The notes under the pieces: model-generated | What the model was told of the DNA's origin: nothing | The model's input: the letters and a program-made list of their open reading frames with translations, nothing else | The model's database searches: none | Made by a program: the position numbers and the translations under genes | From: Panacagrimonas sp052389915 | GTDB lineage: Bacteria; Pseudomonadota; Gammaproteobacteria; Nevskiales; Nevskiaceae | DNA length: 64,000 bases | NCBI GenBank assembly: GCA_052389915.1 | Contig: JBQTHL010000010.1 | Span: 1-64,000 of the forward strand | Reading direction: 5' to 3' | In this document: positions 28,170 to 35,708 of the stretch, piece after piece | Numbering within the stretch: position 1 is the stretch's first letter | How the letters are laid out: the number at the start of each line of letters is the position of its first letter

Positions 28170-28329
28170 GGCCAGCCCATTCGGCGCATCCCCACACACC
28201 GGGGCTTGGCGCGCAACTCATCACCGCATCGCTTTTTTGCCGACGACTTCATGCTTCAGGTCATGGTGGCGGGCAATTCCGTCGAATGTGGAATGCTGCT
28301 CGGCGAACTGACGAAAGCAACGCTCTGGC

Positions 28330-28357
28330 TTGAGTCGACAGAATATTCTGCTAGCGT
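28330..28357 (+). promoter_or_regulatory. Promoter of the first GH5 gene, shared with the second
   Basis: TTGAGT (28330-28335), a 16-base spacer and TAGCGT (28352-28357). The hexamers are modest, but the second cellulase gene has TTGAAT-16-TACGGT at the same distance from its ATG (101 versus 102 bases), which makes a real promoter likelier. Confidence 0.45.
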
Positions 28358-28383
28358 TGCAATGTCGGAAGATAAAAACCGTT

Positions 28384-28457
28384 GGTCGCCTTTACCCGCC
28401 CACGTCGGGAAATACGACCCGCCGACGACACGTCTAATCAGCGGGGGGAAAACACAA
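28384..28457 (+). promoter_or_regulatory. Structured 5' leader of the first GH5 gene
   Basis: The 74 bases before the ATG align with the leader of the second cellulase gene. Shared blocks are GGTCGC, TTTACCCG, CGGGAAA, ACCCGCCGAC, AATCAGCGG and GGGAAAACACAAATG. Stem 1 is CCCG/CGGG (28395-28398 with 28406-28409). A second stem, CCCGC/GCGGG (28418-28422 with 28441-28445), closes next to the ribosome-binding G run. Function is inferred. Confidence 0.45.
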
Positions 28458-30194
28458 ATGAAAACGCATTTCGGAGGACTGCGAAGGAGCCTTGCGCTCC
28501 TTTCGCTGGTAATAGCTTGGTCTGCGCCTTCCTACGCGGTTGACGAGATACCGTTGAGCGGTCTTAGTGTCGTCGGCAACCAGATACACAACGCCGACGG
28601 TCAGAGCGTCTTCGTCCACGGCGTGAACCGCATGGGTCACGAATACCACTGCATCCAGGGATGGGACTTCGGCCACGGCCCACAGGACCAGAAAGTGCTC
28701 GACGGCATGAAGTCCTGGAACATCAACGCGGTCCGGGTGCTGCTGAACGAACACTGCTGGCTGGATATCGACACCAACGGCACCATCACCAATGCCTACA
28801 TGGGCAAGCCTTACCGAGACGCCGTCGTTGCCTGGGTGAGTCTGATTACCGCCAACAACATGATCGCCATTGTCGATCTACACGCTTCGGCTGCCGGTAC
28901 GCGACTGGCTCTCGGCCAGGACCCCATGCCCAATGTCGATCACTCCATCGACTTCTGGCGCGACGTCGCCAGCACCTTCAAGGGCAACAGCTCGGTGATG
29001 CTCGAGCTGTTCAACGAACCAACCCCCGAAAACGCCACCCGGACCGCGACGTTCGCTCAGAAGTGGAGATGCCTGCTGGACGGTCGCGAGGCTTGCGCGG
29101 GACTCTTACCCGACCTCCACGCCGGATACGCCGGATTCACCGGTTCCAGACTCGACTATCTCGCAGTCGGCGTGCAGGAACTGGTCAGCACCATCCGCGC
29201 GACCGGCGCTACCAATATCATCCTGGCCCCGGGGATCGATTACACCGGTAAGGTCGCGGACTGGCCGCGGTACAAGCCTTACGACCCGCTCGACAATCTT
29301 GCAGTGTCGTGGCACACCTACAACTACGGCACCTCATGCTCGGACGAAGCCTGCTGGAATTACAACCTGGGCAATACTTGGTTGTCGGCACCCATCGTTC
29401 TTACCGAGTTCGGGGTTAACCGTTGTGATGACGGAGCCTTCAACAAGGCCTTCATGACCTACATCCAGAAGAAGAAGCAGGGGTTCCTGGGCTTCGTCTG
29501 GCAGACCGTCAAGGATTGCGAGGGACATGCGCTGGTCACGGACGCCTATGGCAGCCCGAGCCAGTATGGGAGGCCCTTCCGGGACCATATTCAGAATCTG
29601 CCCTGGACGCACGACATCGGGGAATTGCCGCCCCGCACCATTCCCGAGCCAGCAACCGCGCCGAGTCCGGTAGCGAATCCGGTGCCGAGCCCGGAGCCCA
29701 TCCCGGACCCGGCACCCACACCGGATCCGACTCCCGCGCCATCGACCAATCTGTTGCTGAATCCCGATTTCGAATCCGGCAGCTTTTCGCCGTGGTTCTC
29801 GTTCCAGGCTGGCGGGGCAACAGGAAAGGTTGCCCTTGATCCATCCGTGCACGTCCAGGGCGCCAATTCCGCCAGAATTACGGTCACCGATCCCAAAAGT
29901 ACGGGCTATTTCTTCGCGCTGTATCAGCAGGGCCTTGTCTTGAACGGCGGCAGAACTTATACGCTGAGCTTCTCGGCCAAAGCAGAATGGGATCGTGAAA
30001 TCGAGGTGTTGCTGACGCATGAACAGGCCCCATGGACCGCCATCACGGATCAGAGGCCACTGCTGTCGACGTCGTGGAAACGGTTCGCCTACACGTTCAC
30101 CGTACCGGTAACCGCCTCGGGTCAACTCGTTTTCGGTCTGGCCAAGAACGCCGGCCATACATGGCTGGACTCAATCTCCCTGCACCAGCATTGA
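28458..30194 (+). CDS. Secreted GH5 cellulase with C-terminal carbohydrate-binding module, copy 1
   Basis: A protein of 578 residues. Signal peptide 1-27 (cleaved after SAPSYA), GH5 catalytic domain about 33-400, a Pro-rich linker around 400-440 and a C-terminal beta-sandwich like CBM4/9 (NLLLNPDFESGSFSPW). The acid/base is Glu187 in LELFNEP and the nucleophile Glu317 in IVLTEFGV. It should cut beta-1,4-glucan outside the cell. Two positions usually conserved differ: VRVLLNE where the paralog has VRVPLNE, and DLHAS where the paralog has DLHWS. The ATG at 28458 is chosen because it starts the signal peptide and matches copy 2. Confidence 0.92.
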   Translation: MKTHFGGLRRSLALLSLVIAWSAPSYAVDEIPLSGLSVVGNQIHNADGQSVFVHGVNRMGHEYHCIQGWDFGHGPQDQKVLDGMKSWNINAVRVLLNEHCWLDIDTNGTITNAYMGKPYRDAVVAWVSLITANNMIAIVDLHASAAGTRLALGQDPMPNVDHSIDFWRDVASTFKGNSSVMLELFNEPTPENATRTATFAQKWRCLLDGREACAGLLPDLHAGYAGFTGSRLDYLAVGVQELVSTIRATGATNIILAPGIDYTGKVADWPRYKPYDPLDNLAVSWHTYNYGTSCSDEACWNYNLGNTWLSAPIVLTEFGVNRCDDGAFNKAFMTYIQKKKQGFLGFVWQTVKDCEGHALVTDAYGSPSQYGRPFRDHIQNLPWTHDIGELPPRTIPEPATAPSPVANPVPSPEPIPDPAPTPDPTPAPSTNLLLNPDFESGSFSPWFSFQAGGATGKVALDPSVHVQGANSARITVTDPKSTGYFFALYQQGLVLNGGRTYTLSFSAKAEWDREIEVLLTHEQAPWTAITDQRPLLSTSWKRFAYTFTVPVTASGQLVFGLAKNAGHTWLDSISLHQH

Positions 30195-30533
30195 ATCTCT
30201 CGCTCCTGCGCGGCGCGTAAAAATGGGGCAGCCATACGGTCGCTCCAACCACCACGCGTCGCTTGGTCAGGAATTCCGTTGCCACACACTGCTCCAACGA
30301 ATGTTGGCAACGAGAATGCAAGAATCGGATGCGATAATAAGAGTTCTTCGCCCGCCCCTGACACCCCTGTCAACCAGGCCTTTCGCCCCATTTTCGGCTG
30401 CGCGCAAATTGCAATCTGGAAGCCAATTGGTCGGTTTTTTGCAGCGTAATACAGGTTTGGAATGATTGCGGAATCTGAATTCGAGGCCGAGCAGCACATG
30501 GACCGACAATCTGACGAAAGGCATATTTAGGGG
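30195..30533. other. Gene-free interval between the two GH5 genes
   Basis: About 340 bases with no convincing reading frame on either strand. It is visibly less GC-rich than its surroundings. I see no good intrinsic terminator. The shared promoter and leader of the second GH5 gene follow directly at 30534-30662. Confidence 0.6.
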
Positions 30534-30561
30534 TTGAATCGGCGAAGAATTCTGTTACGGT
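30534..30561 (+). promoter_or_regulatory. Promoter of the second GH5 gene
   Basis: TTGAAT (30534-30539), 16 bases, TACGGT (30556-30561). It aligns with the promoter of the first GH5 gene, including the AGAAT..TTCTG segment in the spacer. Confidence 0.45.
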
Positions 30562-30587
30562 TCAATAGTCGGACGATCCAAAAATCT

Positions 30588-30662
30588 GGTCGCTTTACCC
30601 GTCTGTATTCGGGAAAACGCAACCCGCCGACAACATGTCCAATCAGCGGTGGGAAAACACAA
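30588..30662 (+). promoter_or_regulatory. Structured 5' leader of the second GH5 gene
   Basis: The counterpart of the leader at 28384-28457. Stem 1 is CCCG/CGGG (30598-30601 with 30610-30613) around an 8-base loop of different sequence from copy 1. A CCGC/GCGG pairing (30624-30627 with 30646-30649) encloses an 18-base loop, as in copy 1, next to GGTGGG. Loop sequences vary while stems are kept. Confidence 0.45.
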
Positions 30663-32357
30663 ATGAAATTGCATTTTGCAGGAATGCGGAAGGGCCTTGC
30701 CCTTCTGTTGTTAGGAGCGGCTTTGTCGGTGCCTGCGTCAGCGGTCGCCCAGATCCAGGTCAACGGCCTACGTGTCGTAGGCAACCAGATCGTCAACGCC
30801 AATGGGCAGAGCGTGTTCATTCATGGCGTGAACCGAATGGGCACCGAGTACCAGTGCGGTGTCGGTTACGGGTTCGGTCACGGTCCCTTGACTCAGGGCG
30901 TCATCAACGCGATGAAGTCATGGAACGTCAACGCGGTCCGGGTTCCTCTCAACGAGCAATGCTGGTTGGGTAGAAAAGTGACCAACGGCTTCATGGGCCA
31001 GCCGTATCGCAACGCGATAACGGCCTGGGTGAACCTGATCACGTCCAACAACATGGTCGCCATTGTCGATCTGCACTGGTCGTCGGCGGGCTCCAATACG
31101 GCTCACGGTCAGGAACCCATGCCCAACGTGGATAACTCGATCGAGTTCTGGCGCCAAGTCGCCCATCAGTTCAAGGGCAACAGTTCCGTGATCTTGGAGC
31201 TGTTCAACGAACCCCTTCCCAAAGGGACGAACGATCAGAAATGGCGTTGCGTCCGGGACGGGCGGGCGGCCTGCAATGGCCTACTGTTCGATATGGGACC
31301 GGGATCGACCACTGGGCATCCGATGTATTACACCGCGGTGGGCGTGCAGGAATTGATCAACGCCATCCGTTCGACCGGCTCTACCAACATCATCCTGACC
31401 CCCGGCATCGATCACAGTGGAAAGGTGGCGGAGTGGCCGAGGTACAAACCTTACGATCCGCTCAACAACCTTGCCGTGTCCTTGCACACCTACACCTTCG
31501 GGAACTCCTGTCCCAACGAAGCGTGCTGGAACTTCAACCTGGGCAATACCTGGTTGTCGGCACCCGTTATTCTCGGCGAGTTCGGAATAAATTCCTGCGA
31601 TGGAGGGAACTTCAACAGGGCCTTCATGAATTACATGCAAGCCCGCAAGCAGGGTTACACCATCTGGGTATGGCAGCCGGTCAATGCCTGCGGCGGGTGG
31701 GGACTGATCACGGACGACAACGGCACCCCCAGCCAGTACGGCAAGCCGTTCCGCGACCACATCCAGAATCTGCCGTGGACCTACGACAATGGTGGGGTTC
31801 CCACTGCGCCTCCCCGCTCGGAGCCCACGCCTACACCGACTCCGACTCCGACTCCCACGCCTACACCGACTCCCACGCCTACACCGACTCCTACTCCGTC
31901 CCCCTCAACCAACCTGTTGTTCAATCCGGGCTTCGAAGCCGGCAGCTTGAATCCCTGGCTCTTTTACTTCCAGGGAGGGGCAGCAGGTAACGCCGTCCTC
32001 GATACCTCGAACAAGACGGAAGGCGCCCGGTCGGCCAAGGTCACAGTGACTAGCACTAAAACCACTCCTCATCTCGTCCAGTTGGCGCAAAGAAATCTGA
32101 CCGTGAATGCGGGGCGCACCTATACGCTGAGCTTCTCCGCTCGAGGTGAATGGGCGCGGCCGCTGGACGTGGCGGTGCAACTAGGACAGGCGCCTTGGAG
32201 CGTGTTCATGGCACAAAGAGCTCAGGTCGCAACGTTCTGGAAGCAGTTCACGTACACCTTCACCGTTCCGACAACCGGCCAAGCACAGGTTGCCTTCAAT
32301 CTTGCGCTGACCGGGGGTAGCACCTGGATAGACGCCGTATCTCTGCTGCAGCACTGA
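30663..32357 (+). CDS. Secreted GH5 cellulase with C-terminal carbohydrate-binding module, copy 2
   Basis: A protein of 564 residues, paralog of the preceding enzyme. Signal peptide 1-29 (ends PASAVAQ), GH5 domain to about 375, a linker of about a dozen Thr-Pro pairs (about residues 388-412) and a CBM4/9-like C-terminus (NLLFNPGFEAGSLNPW). Acid/base Glu183 in LELFNEP and nucleophile Glu306 in VILGEFGI. The substrate-site stretches VRVPLNEQCWLG and DLHWSSAG are the usual GH5 forms, so this copy is the more canonical one. The ATG follows GGTGGGAAAAC. It converges with tgt. Confidence 0.94.
   Translation: MKLHFAGMRKGLALLLLGAALSVPASAVAQIQVNGLRVVGNQIVNANGQSVFIHGVNRMGTEYQCGVGYGFGHGPLTQGVINAMKSWNVNAVRVPLNEQCWLGRKVTNGFMGQPYRNAITAWVNLITSNNMVAIVDLHWSSAGSNTAHGQEPMPNVDNSIEFWRQVAHQFKGNSSVILELFNEPLPKGTNDQKWRCVRDGRAACNGLLFDMGPGSTTGHPMYYTAVGVQELINAIRSTGSTNIILTPGIDHSGKVAEWPRYKPYDPLNNLAVSLHTYTFGNSCPNEACWNFNLGNTWLSAPVILGEFGINSCDGGNFNRAFMNYMQARKQGYTIWVWQPVNACGGWGLITDDNGTPSQYGKPFRDHIQNLPWTYDNGGVPTAPPRSEPTPTPTPTPTPTPTPTPTPTPTPTPSPSTNLLFNPGFEAGSLNPWLFYFQGGAAGNAVLDTSNKTEGARSAKVTVTSTKTTPHLVQLAQRNLTVNAGRTYTLSFSARGEWARPLDVAVQLGQAPWSVFMAQRAQVATFWKQFTYTFTVPTTGQAQVAFNLALTGGSTWIDAVSLLQH
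31824..31896 (+). repeat. Thr-Pro linker microsatellite in GH5 copy 2
   Basis: Tandem six-base units of the kind CCGACT/CCCACG/CCTACA encode alternating Pro and Thr. The larger block CCTACACCGACTCC recurs three times. Copy number may vary by slippage without loss of frame. Confidence 0.85.
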
Positions 32358-32381
32358 GCTCGTTTAGATCCAGTATCCGGA

Positions 32382-32412
32382 GCCGGCAATATTGCCGGCC
32401 CCGGCCATTTTT
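32382..32412 (+). terminator. Probable terminator after GH5 copy 2
   Basis: An 18-base perfect palindrome GCCGGCAATATTGCCGGC (32382-32399) followed after a few bases by ATTTTT. It lies 25 bases after the stop, in the gap between the convergent GH5 and tgt genes. Confidence 0.5.
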
Positions 32413-32482
32413 GCGGCCGTTTCGACGAGGACTTATCTGCGATGTAGCGCCGGTCTTGGTCGACGGGGAACGGACTCCGGTC

Positions 32483-33601
32483 TTAGTCGGTGGCCCTGCG
32501 TGACACACCCTCGGGACTCGCGATGAAGTCAGCGGCAAACGCTACGTAACGTCCTTCTTCGACAGCGCTGCGGATACGGCGCATCACTCCCTGGTAGTAA
32601 TGCAGGTTGTGAATAGTGTTAAGACGCGGGCCAAGCATCTCGTTGCAGCGGTCGAGATGGTGAAGGTAGGCCCGCGAATAGTGTTGGCAGGTATGGCAGT
32701 CGCAAGCCGGATCGAGCGGCCCCGGGTCCTCGCGATGCCTGGCGTTGCGCAGCTTGATCACGCCCTCGCTCGTGAATAGATGGCCGTTGCGCGCGTTGCG
32801 AGTGGGCATGACGCAATCGAACATGTCGATGCCGCGCGCCACCGCCTGCACCAGGTCGCGTGGCGTGCCTACCCCCATGACGTAACGGGGCTTTTCGGAA
32901 GGCATCCGCGATCCGATGGTGTCGAGCACGTGCAGGCGCTCGGATTCGGTTTCGCCGACCGACAATCCACCCAGCGCGTAGCCGTCGAAGCCGATCTCGA
33001 CCAGCCGCTCAAGCGATTCGCGCCGCAGGTGTTCGAGCATGCCGCCCTGCACGATGCCGAACAGCGTACCATGTGCGTCCGCATGCGCGATCTTGCAGCG
33101 CGCCCCCCAGCGCGCACTCAGCTCCATCGACTTGCGCACCTGCTCTTCGGTCGCCGGATGTGGCGTGCACTCGTCGAACTGCATGACGATGTCCGAGCCC
33201 AGAGCGTGCTGCACCTCGATGGCACGCTCGGGCGTCAGAAATACGCGATCGCCATTGATGGGCGAAGCGAAGTCCACGCCCTCCTCGCTGATCTTGCGCA
33301 ACCCCGACAGGCTCCACACCTGGAAGCCGCCGGAGTCGGTGAGGATGGGGCCATCCCAGTCCATGAAGCGATGCAGTCCGCCTAGCGCACGCATTGCATC
33401 GGCGCCGGGTCGCAGCATCAGGTGAAATGTGTTGCCGAGCAGAATCTGCGCGCCGGTCGCGCGCACCTCGGCCGGCGTCAGGCCCTTGACCGTGCCGTAG
33501 GTGCCCACGGGCATGAAGGCCGGCGTCTCCACCATGCCGCGAGCGAAGACGAGACGGCCGCGACGCGCGGCACCATCGGTGGTTATCAACTGGAACTGCA
33601 C
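32483..33601 (-). CDS. tgt: Queuine tRNA-ribosyltransferase
   Basis: A protein of 372 residues that swaps guanine 34 of GUN-anticodon tRNAs for a queuine precursor. The nucleophile/base aspartates are in ILTDSGGFQVWSL and DMFDCVMPTRNARNG; the zinc ligands are CDCHTCQHYSRAYLHHL plus a later His. Start is GTG at 33599-33601 (family N-terminus QFQLITTDGAARRG). The usual partners queA, yajC and secD are not adjacent; a small membrane-protein gene is divergent from it. Confidence 0.96.
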   Translation of the reverse strand: MQFQLITTDGAARRGRLVFARGMVETPAFMPVGTYGTVKGLTPAEVRATGAQILLGNTFHLMLRPGADAMRALGGLHRFMDWDGPILTDSGGFQVWSLSGLRKISEEGVDFASPINGDRVFLTPERAIEVQHALGSDIVMQFDECTPHPATEEQVRKSMELSARWGARCKIAHADAHGTLFGIVQGGMLEHLRRESLERLVEIGFDGYALGGLSVGETESERLHVLDTIGSRMPSEKPRYVMGVGTPRDLVQAVARGIDMFDCVMPTRNARNGHLFTSEGVIKLRNARHREDPGPLDPACDCHTCQHYSRAYLHHLDRCNEMLGPRLNTIHNLHYYQGVMRRIRSAVEEGRYVAFAADFIASPEGVSRRATD

Positions 33602-33681
33602 GGCGCTGAATGGGAGTTGGACAGGACGGGCGCGGATTGTCAGGCTCCCTCGCGATTCAATCCAGCCACTCTAACCGTCCC

Positions 33682-34086
33682 ATGCGCTTCGACCACGTTT
33701 CCCCGAAGACCGTCCGCTTCTGGGCGATGATCGATACCGGCGTCATTGCGCTGGCCCTGCCCGTCACCGCCAAGGCTTTTCTCGGGCTCATTTATTGGGT
33801 TAATGGTCTGCTCGGCTTCGATTCAGTCGTACCGGAGTTCGCCGCCATCCAGATGTTCTTCGTGAACCTGTCGGGCGTGCTGGTGGCGGTCTGGGCCATC
33901 GCCCGGCTGGTTCATCCGATCGGACTGATGGCCTTTATCGACAGCATCGGCCGCATTGCGGTGGCGCTGCTGATCTGCTGGTTCGTGTTGGTGGAACGCG
34001 CGCCGCCGGTGCTGTGGTTCTTTGTCTTCACCGAGGGGATCGGTGCAGTAGCGCAGTTGCGTGCCTGCAAGGGTTCGCGCCGCTAG
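33682..34086 (+). CDS. Small membrane protein of unknown function
   Basis: A protein of 134 residues from the ATG at 33682 (MRFDHVSPKTVRFW). Three to four hydrophobic segments, about 18-40, 50-72, 80-100 and 108-125, make it an integral membrane protein. No family recognised. Its end overlaps the end of rlmH on the other strand by four bases, leaving no room for terminators between them. Confidence 0.72.
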   Translation: MRFDHVSPKTVRFWAMIDTGVIALALPVTAKAFLGLIYWVNGLLGFDSVVPEFAAIQMFFVNLSGVLVAVWAIARLVHPIGLMAFIDSIGRIAVALLICWFVLVERAPPVLWFFVFTEGIGAVAQLRACKGSRR

Positions 34087-34550
34087 GCCCGATGGTAGGG
34101 ATGATTCGCCGTCAGGCTCCACGCCCGGTAAATCTGCTCCGCCACCAGTATCCGAACCAGCGCGTGGGGCAGGGTCAATTTCGATAGCGACCAGCGTTCT
34201 GCGGATTGCTTCGGCACTTCTGCGGAATATCCATCCGGCCCGCCGACCAGCAGCGCCACGGCCCTACCCTGCTGCATCCAGTCTTTCAGCCGGCCTGCCA
34301 ACTCGATGCTGGTCCACGACGCACCGCGTTCGTCGAGCATCACGCGATGCATTTCGCGCGAGCGTTCCAGTAGTTTTTCGCCTTCGGAGGTTTTTGCGCG
34401 TTCGAGATCGGCGTTCTTGCCGCGCTGCGCGAGCGGAATCTCGACCAGTTCCAGCCTGAGTTCGCGCGGCAGACGCGCGACGTAGTCGTCAAAGCCGGCC
34501 GTCACCCAGGCCGGCATGCGCGTGCCGACAGCGACCAGCCGCAGCTTCAC
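34083..34550 (-). CDS. rlmH: 23S rRNA pseudouridine-1915 N3-methyltransferase RlmH
   Basis: A SPOUT methyltransferase of 155 residues, the exact family length, that methylates pseudouridine 1915 in the ribosome. VALLVGGPDGYSAEV is the SAM-knot signature and LTLPHALVRILVAEQIYRAW the conserved C-terminal helix. The start is GTG at 34548-34550, overlapping the rsfS stop (GTGA). It is the last gene of a seven-gene minus-strand run. Confidence 0.97.
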   Translation of the reverse strand: MKLRLVAVGTRMPAWVTAGFDDYVARLPRELRLELVEIPLAQRGKNADLERAKTSEGEKLLERSREMHRVMLDERGASWTSIELAGRLKDWMQQGRAVALLVGGPDGYSAEVPKQSAERWSLSKLTLPHALVRILVAEQIYRAWSLTANHPYHRA

Positions 34551-35068
34551 CCGACGGCCGCGGTCTGCGTATCCACTTCCCGCATGTCCCAGAGCTTTTC
34601 GAGCTGGTAGAAAGCGCGCGCCTGTACCTGCATGACGTGCACAACGGCGTAGCCCAGGTCGACCAGCACCCACTCGGACTCTTCCATCCCTTCCATGCCG
34701 AGCGGGCGATGGCCGGCGTCCTTGCACTTCTCAGCCACGGCCTGCGCGATCGACTTCACGTGGCGGTTGGAGGTGCCTGTGCAGATGATCATGGTGTCGG
34801 TGATGGTCGTGAGTCCGCGCACGTCGAGCACGGTCACGTCCTTGGCCTTGAGGTCTTCGAGCGCGGCGAGCGAGAGCGCGATGACCGGGTGCGGCAGGTC
34901 GACCGGCTTGGGTGGTTTGGTCTTGGCGGCGGGCTTTGCCTTGGCAGGTGCTTTGGCCTTGGTAGGCGCTTCCCCTTTTGCGGGGGCCTTGGCGGCCTTC
35001 TTGATGGCGGGCTTGGCCTTGGCGGCCGGCTTGGACAGCTTGTCAGTCTTGGGCGGGGTCTTCGTCAT
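34547..35068 (-). CDS. rsfS: Ribosomal silencing factor RsfS with Lys/Ala/Pro-rich N-terminal extension
   Basis: A protein of 173 residues. The RsfS core starts near residue 60 (VIALSLAALEDLKAKDVTVLDV) and includes MIICTGTSNRHVKSIAQAV and EWVLVDLGYAVVHVM; it binds L14 and blocks subunit joining in starvation. The first 57 residues are a low-complexity tract of KAPAK/KAKPA type, absent from the usual 105-residue protein. The ATG lies 26 bases inside the end of nadD. A start nearer the core is not visible. The tail could bind RNA or simply be repeat-derived. Confidence 0.93.
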   Translation of the reverse strand: MTKTPPKTDKLSKPAAKAKPAIKKAAKAPAKGEAPTKAKAPAKAKPAAKTKPPKPVDLPHPVIALSLAALEDLKAKDVTVLDVRGLTTITDTMIICTGTSNRHVKSIAQAVAEKCKDAGHRPLGMEGMEESEWVLVDLGYAVVHVMQVQARAFYQLEKLWDMREVDTQTAAVG

Positions 35069-35705
35069 GGGTCAGGAAGTCGATGTCCTCGGTGGTGAAC
35101 GATGCGATCACGGTTTGCGGCACGAGGCCGCGGACCGAGCGCCCGGCCTTGAGCAGGCCACGCACGCGGGTTGAAGAAATGGCGAGCGGCGGCAGCGTGG
35201 CCGTCATGAAAAGGCCCGCGGGCTGGCGGTGCAGAGCGGACGCGTCGGCGGCGCGCCGGCCGCGCAACAGCGCAAGCAGTTGGGGCGCGGGCGCCGAAGA
35301 TTCGTACGGTCGCTCGGCGAACACGAGATGTGCGAGTTCCGGAATCTCGCGCCAGCGATGCCAGGTATGGAACTGGTTGGCTGCGTCATCGCCCAGCAGC
35401 AGCACGAGCGACGCATCCGGCATCTCGGCGCGCAAGCCGGCCAGCGTGTCGTAGGTATAGCTGCGACCTTCGCGCCGAACTTCACGGTCATCGACCACCA
35501 GACCCGGTTCGCCCGCACAGGCCAGGCATACCCAATCCAGACGACGCAGCGCGCTGATGCGCGGGGTATCGCGATGCGGCGGCTCGCCGCTGGGAATCAG
35601 GTGAACGCGATCCAGGCCCAGGCGTTCGCGCAATTCAAGCGCCAGCCGCAGATGCCCGTGGTGTATGGGTGCGAAGGTGCCGCCGAAGATTCCGACGGCT
35701 GTCAT
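35043..35705 (-). CDS. nadD: Nicotinate-nucleotide adenylyltransferase
   Basis: A protein of 220 residues that joins ATP and nicotinate mononucleotide in NAD synthesis. The nucleotidyltransferase motif is GIFGGTFAPIHHGHLRLA and the second signature is ISSTRVRGLL. It lies three bases after proA and overlaps rsfS, the usual next gene, by 26 bases. Confidence 0.96.
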   Translation of the reverse strand: MTAVGIFGGTFAPIHHGHLRLALELRERLGLDRVHLIPSGEPPHRDTPRISALRRLDWVCLACAGEPGLVVDDREVRREGRSYTYDTLAGLRAEMPDASLVLLLGDDAANQFHTWHRWREIPELAHLVFAERPYESSAPAPQLLALLRGRRAADASALHRQPAGLFMTATLPPLAISSTRVRGLLKAGRSVRGLVPQTVIASFTTEDIDFLTHDEDPAQD

Positions 35706-35708
35706 TCG

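Noticed and set aside
28384..28457. Cyclic di-GMP (GEMM-I) riboswitch before the GH5 genes
   Set aside because: The leader is structured, but the invariant GGGCAAACC and GACGCAAAGCC blocks of that class are absent.
28632..28660. HEYHC in cellulase copy 1 as a metallopeptidase motif
   Set aside because: It is HExxC rather than HExxH and lies in the GH5 fold at a place where the paralog has TEYQC.
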